A stretch of DNA of 64,000 bases from Diprion similis (GCF_021155765.1 NC_060110.1:7253501-7317500); one strand, 5' to 3'; counted from the stretch's first letter, positions 1 to 12,660 are shown. The notes: generated by a model from the sequence alone, not told the origin. Program-made: numbers and translations.

Positions 1-840
1 GCTTAAACAAGTTTAAAAAATACTTTGACGCATATTATAACGTATACACAGATTATCGTCTAAAAATTGCGTGAATGAAGGAACTCGGTGACTCTTGAAT
101 TCAGTTACATATAGTCGCATTTATCAGCTTACTTGCAACTAAATGCCTATAAATATCCACTTTCCGATGTCCATGTTGCAGGTATGTAGCACATATGTAT
201 ATTATTTAAAAACTCGTGAGGGACAATTAAACAATCCTGCTTCAATTCCTCGGCAATCTCCGGGATTCGACGGTACACGGCCATTCAAGACGCATTGTTC
301 GTCTCATCAGTCTGAAAACAAAAGTATTCGTTACGCATTAAAAGGCTTTGTTCCTGCATGATTCAGGGTAGCAATTCGTTTTAAGAGCGTAGCGTACTTG
401 CAGTGGTTCACGCGATGCAAGTTTTCTCCATCATTTACAGAGATATTGAATTTGTATTAAAAGCATTTTGAAGGCGAAGGAGCAATCTGTGTCGTGTATT
501 TTCCCGAATTTTAAAATTCTTTTTCAGAGTCGTAAAAAACGACACTGAAATTGAGCAAAGTTCCCGTCGTAATAAAACGAGGAAGAATTTTTTTTTCAAA
601 ATTCTACGAAATACACGACACAGATCCATCCTTTACCTTTAATTCAGGACTAAGATCAATGAAATCGAACTCAAGAGTTGCGAGAAAACTTGCACGAGCT
701 GAAACACGAAACAGCGAATTTTCGCCGCGAAAAGCGATCGCTTGCAGCGCCATCTTTGGCTCAGGCCGCCTGTCGTACGAACTAACGGCCGCAGGCAGCG
801 TGAAGTCAGCATCAAACACGTCTCGAACCGTAATTTAAAC
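1..840. other. No supported gene
   Basis: Only short open frames on both strands, none with splice support or recognisable sequence. GC rises from about 700 toward 850, with several CG dinucleotides just before the possible transcription start near 862, so the right end may be a promoter region. Confidence 0.5.
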
Positions 841-859
841 CGCGAGCAGTGAGCGTTAT

Positions 860-1021
860 TCAGTGTGTCTTCGCGAATAAATATTAGTAAAGTATCTGAA
901 ATTCTGTGATAAGTGTTTGTAAGTCATTCACTGTGACTAAGATAAGGAAAGTGTTACGGAAAAGTGAGAAAAAGGGCCAGGGTTGGAGAAATTTGGCGGC
1001 TTATCAGCGAGAGAGGTTGAG
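860..1021 (+). promoter_or_regulatory. Possible transcription start and 5' non-coding exon
   Basis: A TCAGT initiator-like motif (860-864) follows a CG-rich stretch. The next 160 bases contain no good start codon and end in a usable donor, GAG followed by GTAAAT at 1022. This is the usual look of an insect first non-coding exon whose coding part lies downstream. The partner exon is not identified; the start-codon exon candidate at 4296 is on the same strand. The whole call is inferred from motifs. Confidence 0.3.
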
Positions 1022-1775
1022 GTAAATAGAATGGCATGAAGTTTGTTTACACAGACTTGATTGTTTTCATATTCAGACCGACTAGCTAACATGCACATGT
1101 TATTAATTCAGAACACCCTATTTTCCTAACAATCTCTTCGAATTGTTATTTACCGTCCGTTTTTCAATGTTTATTTTGTTAACCTTTTCTCCCGAAAATC
1201 ATTTTCCATCTTTCGTCCACTCGCAATTACAAACTTATTGATGACTTTTACCGTACACTGATCTACCTAACTGACTGTTTGAGGGTTATATTTGGCATCT
1301 ACCTGCCAAGGTCAATGCACAATACACTATTGAACTGAAATTTGTTAATTGGAAAAAAAAAAAAATTTAATGAGCTAGCACTGTCCTTTTCGAACAGGTG
1401 TGTTACTCTTTTATTCTCCAATAGCAATATATTTTCGCCTAAAATATCGTAAATTTGACTCGCTAGTAGCGGATGGAAAAAGATTAATTTTTCTTACATA
1501 CACTACAATTCCGTGAAAAAATGAAAGATTTTCTACTGAAAAATATTACTATCATATGCCCTGCGATTACCCAATAAATAGGTTTTCCGAAGCTAAAATA
1601 ACGAATCAAAATTCTACGACAAATTCCATTCTAAAACTACGATCGTGTCGGAAAATCATCGGAATTTTTTCCAGCAAAAAATCTCTCATTAAAAAAAAAA
1701 ACAAACTTTCAAGTCTTTTGCCCCTCCTCCCCCCTTTCGATACTAAAAAACACTGCGTCCAGAGATTACTTTCTA
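1022..1775. other. No supported gene; downstream flank of the minus-strand membrane protein gene
   Basis: AT-rich sequence with homopolymer A runs. A TTTATT near 1410, which is AATAAA on the minus strand, could be the poly(A) signal of the gene ending at 1776. I see nothing else. Confidence 0.4.
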
Positions 1776-3814
1776 TCAACAGCTGGACAAACTACCTGAG
1801 AGTCGTGCAGGGTACTGAGGTGGTTGCCCGGTGACGTTGTTGGTATTGTTAATATTGTTGCGATTGTTTTGGCTCTCAGTCTGCCCGTTTCCTAGGGAAA
1901 CATTCTGGTCCCCGTTGTTGATCCTCCTGCTCCTGCCGAAGGTCGAGTTGATGATGGACGCCAAATACTGGGTTCGCGTCTGGGCCACACTGCCCGTGTT
2001 CTGCCCACTATCGGGCCCCTCGCCGACCTTATCTTCGTCCCTGACGAGGGGGGGTGGAGGCGTCAGAAATCGGGGGGCCGTGTTCATGCTTTGGTTGTTT
2101 GGGAGGCCGGAATTCCCGCTGTGCGAGCTGGTCTGCCCGCCTTCCTGTGCCGCTTGCGGGCCCGTATTTTGGGACCCCCCGTGTACCGCCGGCTGGATTT
2201 CCCCCCCGCACAGCCCGCTCTGGAGTGCGTTTTGGATCGGCAAAAGCAGCGGCTCCGACTGTATCGCCACGGCGTATGGTGGCGGGTTCGACAGCCTTGG
2301 TGCCGTGATCGGCGCCTCGGTATCAACTTCCGGTCCCGACGTCGCTCCGCCGACGCTGCCCGTCGTGTTCACTGCCATGTTGTACGAGGGTGGCAGGTCC
2401 GATACCCAGTACGTTTGGTACTCTGGGGGGTTTATGATCTGTGAAAAAAATTATCGAGCGATATTAAATTGTGGCAAAGATGCTCTGATGAGGTGTATGT
2501 TCCTCGTATGCGGTATAGTCTCTTCGTAACTTCCTGCTCGCGGGATTTTAGGACTGAGCCATTTCATCGTCAGGAATGCGGTATATTATACAGAGAGGAA
2601 AGGGTTGAATCTAATTGTAAGCAGATCAGGCGTCTGATTACGCATGTGCGAGCTTTGACTCATTTTCATGCGGAAAAGAAAAGGGGGAAAAAGAAAAGCA
2701 AACTGATGTCACAGACTGAACTTTCATTTTTAAATCTGCGCCAAGTTGTGAATTATTAAGACTTTAACTAGTCACCTTCCAAGACAATATCTTGTCTCGA
2801 TGATTCGAGCTTTTTTTTGCCTACTTTCGAATAGCTTCTGGGAAACTTAGCGTCTATATAGTTACGTAGAATCTACGAAGGAAAAACTTGGTATAAATAA
2901 AAGCGTTTTTAACACAATGTTGTGGAATCATGAGATACGGTTTGATTATCCATACTACAAATGAATCATAGAAACACAAACACGTCTTTTCAAATAACAA
3001 TTCGGAATCCTTATTACAAAATCATATTAATATGTTTCAGTTTAAAAAATTTAATTCGTCCATGAAAATTAGTAAAAAACGATAAATTCATATTTCGAAT
3101 AATTCAATAAATAGAACTGCTTTTGACGAAGTTGATTATATCACATAATTTAACTTTGAAATGAATGTGTATCTACTGCGTTATATCGGATAAAGAAACG
3201 ATAACGTGACGAGGACGTGAGAAGTCAGTTTCCTCTCCCTAGGGGCAAAAATGATCTCCCAAAGGGCGAAAGTAAAGCAATTATGAACTGCGTACGCGCG
3301 AGCCTACTTGTCACCACACCTACACAGAAAGTACAACTTTTCGCCCGTCGCATAAACGAGAAGTTGAAAAATGGTATCCCTCCCTATATGTATAGGTGCG
3401 TAATATACTATTACAACACTGACGATGAAACTGGCTACCTTCGTCCCGCTGAACTGCCACGCAAAGCCGCAATTTTCACACACACGTGTGATAAAAAATT
3501 TCTGACGCATCGCGTGCACCAACCTCTGGATAATTGTCGATCCCCCCGCCGGCGACGGACTCCAGTTGCTGTTCCCTCCGGCGACGTCGTTCGAGTTGCC
3601 GCTGTTCCTCCCTTGCCAAGGCCCTTTCGTGGGTCCTGCGGGCGTCGCAGGCTGCATAGCCGCAGGCAGCGAGGAAGAGCAGGGTCAGAACAGCCAGGGC
3701 CACCCACATGTGTGTCCACTTGAGAAGCACCGAGGCTACCAGTGCTGCGCCGACCCAGGCGACGACGAGAGTAGCCAGAGCTCGACCCGAGCAGTCGGCC
3801 TCCTTCAATTTCAT
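1776..3814 (-). CDS. Two-span membrane protein with PPxY-rich cytoplasmic tail (Commissureless-like or other Nedd4-adaptor type)
   Basis: Two coding exons read on the minus strand: 3814-3524 (97 codons) and 2438-1776 (220 codons plus stop). They join in phase 0 across a GT-AG intron with acceptor TTTTTTTCACAG, giving about 317 residues. Residues 11-31 and 36-56 are hydrophobic spans separated by a short KWTH turn. A strongly basic, Glu/Arg-rich stretch follows. The tail carries PPEY (101-104), LPPSY (112-116), PPPY (149-152) and PPQY (303-306), the classical ligands of WW domains in Nedd4-family ubiquitin ligases. The rest is low-complexity Gly/Gln/Asn/Ser/Pro. A PPxY closely followed by an L-P-x-Y motif is also the arrangement in Drosophila Commissureless, but that protein is usually described with one span, so orthology is only a suggestion. 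The ATG at 3814 has a good context and an in-frame stop upstream. A second donor, CTCAG before GTAGTT near 1796, could replace the last few residues. Confidence 0.75.
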
Positions 3815-4295
3815 TTTCGTTAGTCGTCAATTGACGGAATAAGCGACGCCAGGCGATAGACTGCATGTGTGGTGAATGTCACGTTTAGATTTTTCATAAA
3901 CTTGGGTTGCGGCAGAACTTTGTGAAATATGTAATGTAATATTGCGCGATTACTGATACAGGGCATGGGACATTTGGCGTCAGCCTGATCAGTGAAGCTA
4001 CTCGTATATTGTTTTGATTTTGCATGTCGAAGTCTCGTTTAAAAGGAACTTTATTGTAGTGTAGTGACATTCAGCGAGTTGTTATACAAATTTGCACAAG
4101 ATTTTCTTTTCAATAATTTATCATTTATTGTTAGTTCCTGCGGTGGCAGTAACGTTAGATCGAATTTTGTAGAAGTCGAGGTGGATTTATTTAAGAAATT
4201 CTCAATTTCATGGATGACCAAATTTTTTTTAACAATTGAGCTGTTGATATTTCTGAAATATAAGAATTTGTTGATAAATTTTCAACCTGGAAACA
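3815..4295. other. Upstream flank of the PY-motif gene; no supported gene
   Basis: Presumed 5' leader and promoter side of the minus-strand gene starting at 3814. I see no TATA box or repeat worth naming. Confidence 0.35.
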
Positions 4296-4347
4296 ATGGC
4301 ATACTCGGAGTCTTCTACGAAACTCGATCGACACTCAACACCAGAAA
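4296..4347 (+). CDS. Candidate first coding exon, unrecognised
   Basis: An ATG in good context (AACAATGGC) opens a short frame reading MAYSESSTKLDRHSTPE. It runs into a donor, GAAA followed by GTAAGC, leaving one base of a codon. Without splicing the frame stops seven residues later. A second strong donor (GCG before GTGAGT, 4417) lies close by, but using an acceptor between the two would need an intron of only 33 bases. The continuing exon is not found and no homology is recognised. It may belong with the possible transcription start near 862. Confidence 0.2.
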
Positions 4348-5277
4348 GTAAGCAATCATAACTACATTTTGAATACACAGGAGAATGCAGAATGTATCTT
4401 CGGTTGTCTAATTGCGGTGAGTTTGATGAAATTTCTCAAGGCTCACCTGCATCATAAATTGGAAAAAAAAAGAAAATCCCAGCTGATCGGCTTCACGCAA
4501 AACGTTCCAAAAATCAGTGCATTGTACATACGTAGAGAAAAGTACGAAACTGCCAAATCAGAATCTGCTGTCCACGCTACATGTCATATAGGTACATACA
4601 TACATACATTACGTTGAACGAAAGAATTTTTATGCATTGTACCGCGCAGAGACGCATCATCGAGGGACTTACGCCAAGTTATTGTTACCGAATGTCAGCG
4701 GTTCGCGTGTGTTTTTCGCAAAAGAAAAGGAGAGAAATAAAGAGAGGAAAAGAATTCCATCTCAACGGTGACACAAAAGTTGACGACTGAATATTAAACT
4801 GACACCAATAATACACCCAATGTCGACGACGAAGGTGTCACATTTCAGAGATGTAGACGTGCAGGCAGACCAGCTGATACTGATTGGAAATATCGTCGCT
4901 CTGCAATGAGCAAGCCGTGAGAGCGGTGAACTGATGGGAATAAATTATTGCAGGGAGAGTAAACAGATAAATATACACACCGTTTGTGGCACATGGATGT
5001 TTGCATTGCGTCAATAAGTGCAGGCGAGACTATAGGCAGGGTGGTATCATACACGGGATAAAAATTGAGAGGAATGACAAACCAGAATAGAGGTGAATCT
5101 TTTGTACCGACAACCTTCCACATTTTTCGGAATAGCGTTCTGATTAGATAAGCGAGCGTTATTTGCGAGGTTATTTGCCTGTAAGTGTTATGCAGCTTAC
5201 AATTTATTGAAACGCTTCATTAGAACGGTTATACACAGACACACACGGGATTCTTTCGTTTTTGTGTACTTAATTTT

Positions 5278-5304
5278 CATATACATACATACATACATAC
5301 ATAT
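5278..5304. repeat. (CATA)n microsatellite
   Basis: About six tetranucleotide units. Confidence 0.9.
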
Positions 5305-5699
5305 ATTTGCTAAGCTTCCTACAGAATACATTAAGCGTGTTACGTTGATCTTGCAAAAAGCTGATCAACAGATGCGAGCGTACAATTGATAAAATAATTA
5401 TCAAGCAGATGATAATTGTAAGTTCAGAAAAACAAGCCGTGGATTCCATCTTTTTCTCCATCTCTGTTTTTTTTTTTTTTTTTAAATATCGAGTGGAGAC
5501 AAAGAGGTAAGATTTTTGCCTTTTTGCTATTTTAGCTTCTGCAACTACGAGCTCGTCCCTCATGTCTTTTTGTTCTTTTCACCTACTCTGAGGTCGTACG
5601 GGATGATACTGTAGTCCGTTTGTCTTGGCTGGTATAATCCTTCTCGAGATACCGTTGTAGCTAATCCTGGCATTTTTAATGTTTCTAAAAATATACACG

Positions 5700-6150
5700 C
5701 TATGGCGGTTCTTAATATGGTTGTTTTCGAATTTCGTTACTCACGTGAGCTAAGATATCTCGAAATAATTTTTGAAACATGTTCTCAAATCTACAGGCTC
5801 CTAATTCGATTCTGCCTTCGAAGTGGCCCATTTGGATAACAATTTCTTTCCTATCGACGCGCTGTGTCAAAATATTTGATACTTGTTATATTTCTTACCT
5901 ACAGGCATTAGTCGATAAAAATTTTACAGGTTTTTGGAAACAAAATTTAATCCAAAAAATTTACCACAAATTTCTCGCAGACTTTTTCAAAATAGCACAT
6001 AGATAAGAAAAAAAAATTCGAAGTTTTTCTGGTAGAATTCAGAATTGATATAGGAGTCTAGGGAATTGGCTGAAGTGAAAAAAAATATTTTCCAACATTT
6101 TGCCGATGGGAGCAACACAAATTAATCACAACCATATTAAGGACCACCTT
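5700..6150. repeat. Decayed inverted repeat
   Basis: Bases 5704-5721 pair with the reverse complement of 6130-6147 at 16 of 18 positions. Weaker similarity continues inward for roughly 100 bases on each side. This looks like an old foldback element; no coding capacity. Confidence 0.35.
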
Positions 6151-7977
6151 AATACACACACAGTCGATTCGGCTCGTTGAATATTTAATCTCTTCTGTAG
6201 GCGATGGAGAGACTCATAATTACAATCAATACATAGTTATCGTCTGGACGAATTGTTCAAGATAACAATGGGATATTGTTAAGGATCAGAATCATTACAC
6301 CATCAGTCATTTTCGTCTACGGGCACATAATGAATCTCGCAATTTAGGACTGTGTAATTCTCCACACGAAATTCACGATTTTCTATTTCGCTTCTTCTTG
6401 CATTCTAGGGTGAAGGATAGGATGAACAAGAGGTATGATGTGTAAGATCTGCGCGACATGAATCGAGAGGAATGATTCATTGAAACAATACACCTTCACT
6501 GAAATTGCAATTATAAAAAGAAATGGCTGCACAGAGTTGTGAGTTTTTCAGGAGCACATAATAATTTTGTCTTTTTATCGACCATGCATAATTTTATCGA
6601 ATTATTGCTGTGCGTACTAAGCATGGACAATTGCGATGAGGTCTACCTGCACGAACACCCACAATTCAACTCCGATTTCCAATCGAACGTATAACCGTTC
6701 ACCCAAAACTACATATTATTTACATCGAAGCAGATCACGGCGTACGTTCTACAACAACTACCGAACCACAGACTAGTGCATGCTGAAATCGCGTACGCGT
6801 ATGCGGTGCTCCAATTATGAAATCATACCTAATGATATTGTCGACATGATTTATTGACTAGCTGAATTAACTGCAGGCACATAACGTTCGTAGTGTCGAA
6901 ATTTTTCAACAAACAACAGCTAGGTCTATAAAAAATTAGGGCAAGCGAAGTGAAAAATATAGAGTGATTATTCTAAACATGTAACTTCCATCGGTACTGA
7001 GATTCTCAGATAAAAACTGCTAGCCTTATCGTAAAAATTGCAATATCGTAGTATGCCCCTTTGTTTTTACTTTGGGATCCCATAAGACGAATCGATAAGT
7101 ACACGGTAGTCGAATCATTCGAAAACCCGTCCGTATTCGGCAAACCATCACGACAAATAACCCAGTGGTAGCAGTTTTTATATACATATCTTTAGTTGAC
7201 GCTGAGATATCGCCGTTTTATCTCTTCATCGTTCAATTAGTCTTGCGATTAATTCAGCTTTTCAATCTACGAATACTTTGTGGAAAAATTTTTCACAATG
7301 TTTTTGAAGTTAATGATTCTAACAAGTTACGAAACGTTTCAAATTAAAGGGATAAAAATTTCCCGATTTTGTGAAAATTAGATTTTCTGAAACACGGTGA
7401 AACTTAGCAGGATGCATAGTGACCGAATGCGTATGCATATAATAATAGAACTATATTGATCACTTTAACCATATTGTTACGATGACTCGCAGGAGTCATC
7501 GGTCATCAGTCTGTTGACAAGAAAAGTTCGCCAAGCCTTCTCAAACCACTACATCAACTATGTGAGATCTGATTAATCTGAAAGAATTCGCGTCAACTAC
7601 TAGACATAATCTTAGTAAGACGCGTTTGAAAGCTGAAGCTTAAGTTTTATCGCGTACTTTAAGGAGATAATTTCCTCTCAAAAACTTGGGGTTTGAGGGG
7701 TTCAGAATAAAAAAATCGCGAAAATTTTTCTTCCTCATATGACAAAAACTTTGCAAAAAGATCCTTTCCTCAAGAAAATTATGCGCACAAGATAAAAGGT
7801 ATGAAATGCAAATACGATGGTATATAGTTTTCGCGACTAACAAATAATCGCATAAAAGTGAAAAATTTTCCCACGAGGGAGCAGCACGCTCGATATTAAT
7901 GTTAAGCATTAGACAATAAATGAAATTGTAGACAGATCATAACGTGGGGGTGTTAATAGGGTTGAGGACGTACTCTC

Positions 7978-8544
7978 ATGTCATCTTCCAATCGGCTGTT
8001 CATCATCGGAACGGGTCTCCGACGTGGCATGGCTGCTTCCGCGCGGAGGTAAGTGTGTTGAATAATGTACGCAGGCACAGGCATTTACACGCTTCTTTAT
8101 ACCGGGTAGAATTTTTTCACTGTAGATTTTATGCTTTCGTCACTCGCCTAGAGCCTCCTCCGCACTTCTCTTTCTCCCTCTTATTAATTAACTGACTCTC
8201 TTTTTATCTATTCCCTCAGTCTTTTTCACCCTCACTTTTTCCGTCACGTACGAATTCACTCTGCACTTGGCGCGAGACCCTGATATGATCTTCGATGCTC
8301 TGCTAGTTCTGTCCAACCTTTGAAACGTAATCTGGGGTTGTATAAAAAAAGATATCTTACAAGCGGAGAAAGGCGGCCACGTTGTTATTTTTTTTTATCC
8401 CTCTGTCTTGCATGGACTACGTTTGTTCAGTTTGCACACTTTCCGATGCTGAATGGTTGCCCCGATTTTCTTTCCTTTAGGCATGTTCGAGGAAAATTAA
8501 CAGAAACGAAAACAACGTTGAGTCTTATAAAGATTTCAAACTGA
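7978..8544 (+). CDS. Candidate two-exon microprotein, basic N-terminus
   Basis: An ATG at 7978 opens 23 codons plus two bases, ending in a near-perfect donor, GGAG followed by GTAAGT (8049). A strong acceptor, GATTTTCTTTCCTTTAG (to 8480), is in matching phase and leads to 21 more codons and a stop at 8542-8544. The product would be 44 residues: an N-terminal SSSNRLFIIGTGLRRGMAAS followed by a basic stretch. It is rich in Arg and hydrophobic residues and nearly free of acidic ones, as mitochondrial presequences are. I do not recognise it. Alternatively, the first exon belongs to a longer transcript whose next exon is elsewhere. Confidence 0.28.
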
Positions 8545-9635
8545 GAGTTTAAATCCAAGGAATTCCGTTCTAAGTATTAATTATAAGTTTAAAGATATCG
8601 GATTATTTTTGCATGAGTGAACTGTCCTCACAAATCACTTGCCGTGAATTTTTGGCAACGTTAATATATTACAATTTTGCAAAAGAGAATTCTTGATATC
8701 GAATCAGGACAAGAGAAAAAGATTTATCTCCGTTAATTCTTCGTGAATTCGTTCACAGAGAAATTGGTCATAAATTCTTAAAACTTTGACAAATGCTGTA
8801 CGTATTTACTATGCAAAAATTATGCATTATTATAATTGTTGACGTTATTAATCACTGGGCTATTATAGTTGAAGTTTCTCGGTTTCTCACTTTTTTCATA
8901 CTAAAGAGATAATCTTTTATTAAATTTCTTTTCACTCAATTGAGGCACAGCTGTTAAAACTCTGTTTAGAAATTTTCTTCTACTTCTACAGTCTATTTGT
9001 TCAGACTTTACAAATATAATGCGATATAATGAATGATTGAGAATTTGCAAGAATGTTTTTTGTTCTACAAACACCGTATATTGATTGTAGTGAATTGAGA
9101 ATTCCTATTTGCAGGGCACGTTTCTGAAAGATCATGTATCGGAATTGGAATTGAAATTGTTCCGCACCAAATTTCATAGCACCATTGCGCACTTCACGTA
9201 AATTGATATACAAACTATTGTACTTTCAATGTATCTAACGTAATTAAAATATTCATGTACCAATTGCAACTAGCACATACCGTCAATTTCACAAAAATCG
9301 GGACATCCACATCAGGACGAATAATATTATCAGAATTTAAAAAAACACCGAAATTTCAACGTCGTCAATTAACCCCGCCTTTGTCCGCATGCGTGCGCGT
9401 TTCAAACGATAGATTATACTAGGTGCCAACCTACAAGAGGCCTCGTAATATTGTCGATACCTACTTGTCTATATTGGAGTAAAAAATACCGACGATAAAA
9501 TACATAGAATTGTTCTATAGCCAGGACCCTCTATACATGTATTTGTATGTATAAATATATGTATCCACGACGTATGTACAGATTAGCGAAGCTTATTTCG
9601 CGATAATAATTGAGCGCCCTGCAGTATACTTCACA

Positions 9636-9636
9636 A

Positions 9637-9723
<87 letters not shown>

Positions 9724-9726
9724 GAA
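9636..9726. repeat. (GA)n microsatellite
   Basis: About 90 bases of nearly uninterrupted AG dinucleotides. It creates spurious Leu-Ser open frames on the minus strand. Confidence 0.95.
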
Positions 9727-9843
9727 AAGAATAAATACACGGAAAAAGAATAGTGATTAAGACCTTACTAAGAAAAATAACATGGTAACAGCGATATGTT
9801 TTATTTTTATGGTTCCCTTCTGAGCGTTAGTTGTTGTTACTGT

Positions 9844-9890
9844 TATTATTATTATTATTATTGTTATTATTATCATTATCATTAACATTA
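9844..9890. repeat. (TTA)n imperfect trinucleotide array
   Basis: TTA units with scattered TTG and TCA variants. On the minus strand they read as an Asn run, so the Asn tail of the overlapping frame is probably not protein. Confidence 0.85.
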
Positions 9891-10057
9891 TTATTGAAAT
9901 ATATCAGTAACTCGAGTGTAGATATATAATAGTCAGCATGACTACATTCTTGCTTGTTGATTAAATGATTGATTGAATGTTTATAGGTGAATTGTGAAAT
10001 ATTCTGCACTTGTGGTAACTCGTCTCTTCTATTGTTACTTATTCTACTAAAACTTAC

Positions 10058-10120
10058 CACTAGCAGCCAGTACAGCAGCATTCTTGCAGAGCCTGATTTT
10101 AGCGGTCAATATTCTTCACT
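10058..10120 (-). CDS. Candidate exon with start codon and signal-peptide-like beginning
   Basis: The minus strand shows a very good acceptor (CATTTCTGTACACCGTTTCAG) just before 10120. The ATG at 10081 encodes MLLYWLLV and ends exactly at a strong donor, GTG followed by GTAAGT. An intron inside the signal peptide is common in secreted and receptor proteins. An upstream exon is implied by the acceptor; 12892-12730 is a candidate. In phase 0 it could in principle run on into the membrane-protein exon near 3805, which has an AG in phase but no pyrimidine tract, so this link is weak. Confidence 0.35.
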
Positions 10121-10733
10121 CTGAAACGGTGTACAGAAATGAAATGAGAAATCATAATTGATCGAGATTATTTTATCTTGTCTGTAAATGAAAATTAATG
10201 GACTGTCGTCTTAAGATTGGGCGAGAAGGTCTGTCTGCGAGGTACTTTGAAAAATCGCGAATACTCGCGTTTGTACATGACAAGTAATTTTTGATCTCTC
10301 TTCGAGCATTATTCGCAAGAATTTTTCAGCCCTCTTGTTCTCCCTAATATACACGGTTTACCTGTGTTTACACATCTAATACATGCAATTGCGGACCGTG
10401 GCAATAAAACAAATAATATCTCTCGTTATCTTCTTGGTCGATCTAAGTCTTGGCAGCTGATATAATTCACGCTAATTAAGGACGCAGCGCCTTTATTCTG
10501 CATTCACACCCAAGCACACGTATACCTCAGATTTTGCTTTCATTATTTATTAACGCTATTTTCTCATCCACATTATCCTCCGCGCATGATCGAGCCGCTT
10601 TTCAATTTTCGCCTAGAGTTAAGTTTCTTCGCTCGATAATCAACCCGCTTTGCCAATTCGCGAGTGCATAATCACGCGGAATCCGTTCGTCTCCGTTTCT
10701 AATCCATGCGGCGCCGCGTATCCGTTGCTTTTA

Positions 10734-10772
10734 CCCCCCCCCCCCCCCCCCCCCTCGCCCCCTCCCCCCCCA
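10734..10772. repeat. Poly(C) tract
   Basis: Twenty-one consecutive C, then a few T, G or CC interruptions. The complementary strand could form a G-quadruplex; length in the assembly is uncertain for such runs. Confidence 0.9.
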
Positions 10773-12230
10773 CAAAGCGCTCGCATCGATACCGTATCAG
10801 AGATTACAATGAATGAGAATCGTTGTCAATGGAGTCGTTCGAGTCGTCGAAGAGCCGATGATTACCGCGACCTTGGCATGCTAATTACATTGTATTCAGA
10901 GACGAAAACGATATAGTAATTTATTTCGAACAAATTATCGGGCGAGCGAGGACGCGCGTCCTTCTATCGCAGAAAACGTTGCTAAAGATTGTGACGGTTT
11001 TTTTTTTTTTTTTTAAATTTGATTAGACCGATTCGCTCTCACAGGTACTTAACTTGATTTCGATGTCAGAAAAGAAGCGCCGAATAAAGTTTAGCGTTGC
11101 AATTATGATTTAAAGAATCTTGACTGCTCTTCTTGATAATGAAAGAAATTATAAAGTTAAATATATATGTGGAAACTTTTTTTTGTCTTTACCTACAAGA
11201 TATCTCTATTTTGTCGAACTGGCTGATAGTAAATCTTAAAAATTAAAGGAGCGAGTGACTCAAAATTTGAACGTGGTACTCACAGATACATTTTCTAAAA
11301 CACAGACTTCAATTTTGCGATTAATTGGATTTGGCGGTACAATGTTGCGGTTTTTTTCCTTACTGCACATTTGACGTTGTTGTTGAACGGCTTTTGAATT
11401 TTGTAATCATCGTTGGAATTGTTACGTAAACGTCAGCTTTTTTTTCTCTCTATAATCGAAGATTGGTAAAATTGCAATATGTATACTCATTCAGACCAAT
11501 GATCGATTTGGGGTCCAACGAAAGCAAAAACCTCTCTCGTAACATTAGATTTCCTTAATTTCTGGATAGGTCATTAATTACAAAGCTTATCGACAAAAAA
11601 TTTAAACGCGTTCCATGACGCTTGCGAATTTTTTTCTACACACCATAGATTAATCCTTTTCATCAGTATAAAAAATATAATTTCTCCAGACAGTAATTAA
11701 AGTTGGATCGCATCTGGATTTATCTGATTCGTCAAATTTGCAGGTATAAGAAATTCACCGAGTTTTTTTATAAAGAAGCTCGGGTTTTCCGTCAGCATTA
11801 ACGAGTTATATCTGTGATCTGATTGTATTAATACCGTTATCGTTATTACTGTTTTTGTTGTTGTTTTTGTTTTTCTTCCTCTTCTTCGCTGCCTTTTTAT
11901 TATTATTTTCATTACTACACGAAGTTTCCATGTACAAATTATTTATCATAACCATTTATGAAGATAAAAATTAATCTTATCTCTGCCGCTCCGCCTGGCT
12001 TAACGAAGTCACGAAAATGTTTTCAAATCAGCATCAAACTGAATATCATACATGTTCAAAGAAGGTGGCGTAATTTATGGATATCACAGTTCCAACTTAC
12101 ATTTGCAGAGAATAATTGACGCAATTGTTTAAAGCATCGCTGTTCTACCCGTATGTGAAAACTTGAGGAATTTAAAAAATTTCATCACAATCGTTTCTTT
12201 CTGCGTCTCTAATAATTATTTTTCGCTCTC

Positions 12231-12262
12231 TATATATATATATCTTTATATATATATATATT
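12231..12262. repeat. (TA)n microsatellite, two blocks
   Basis: Two TA runs split by a short CTTTA interruption. Confidence 0.85.
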
Positions 12263-12616
12263 TCATTGCATGGCCCGCGAATAACGAACGAGTATAATCA
12301 CAAGCCGTAAAGTTGGTGCAATATCGAGTCTGCATCAGGGATTGAAAAAAGAAAGAAGAAAAAGAAGATGCGAAAAAGAGAAAAGAGAAAAAGGAGAATT
12401 CAAACAACGTTTTTCGTCACCTCACAATCAGTAGCAGTAAATATAATCACTGTGCGTCGTCGTATATAAGACGGCTCTAAATTCGGCATTATAGCTATAT
12501 AGATAAAATATAAAGCTTCGCGCATTATTTAGGTATATATATGACGTATGCGAGTTTAATGAGACGGCTGGCTTCGACGCTGGAAGTGCGCAAGTGAAAG
12601 ATACAGGTGAAGATAT

Positions 12617-12617
12617 G

Positions 12618-12653
<36 letters not shown>

Positions 12654-12660
12654 TACACAA
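12617..12660. repeat. (CA)n microsatellite
   Basis: CA repeat with two interruptions. It explains the Cys-Val-rich frames on the minus strand. Confidence 0.95.

Larger units (their letters stand above)
4418..7977. other. No supported gene
   Basis: AT-rich intergenic or intronic sequence. It holds a (CATA)n run at 5278-5304 and a decayed inverted repeat (5704-5721 against 6130-6147). One minus-strand acceptor near 4914 is followed by an open frame of 20 codons, reading SDDISNQYQLV and on to a stop. It is in phase with the signal-like exon at 10058 but too short to call. Confidence 0.4.
8545..10057. other. No supported gene
   Basis: AT-rich. Apart from the (GA)n and (TTA)n arrays listed separately I see nothing. 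Confidence 0.4.

Noticed and set aside
4348-4380. A 33-base intron after the candidate exon at 4296
   Set aside because: Shorter than known insect introns; the GT and AG are probably used, if at all, with other partners.
9531-9740. Leu-Ser-rich frame on the minus strand
   Set aside because: Translation of the (GA)n microsatellite.
9827-10081. Full 84-codon reading from the MLLYWLLV start, ending in an Asn run
   Set aside because: The strong donor after eight codons and the microsatellite origin of the Asn run make the unspliced frame unlikely.
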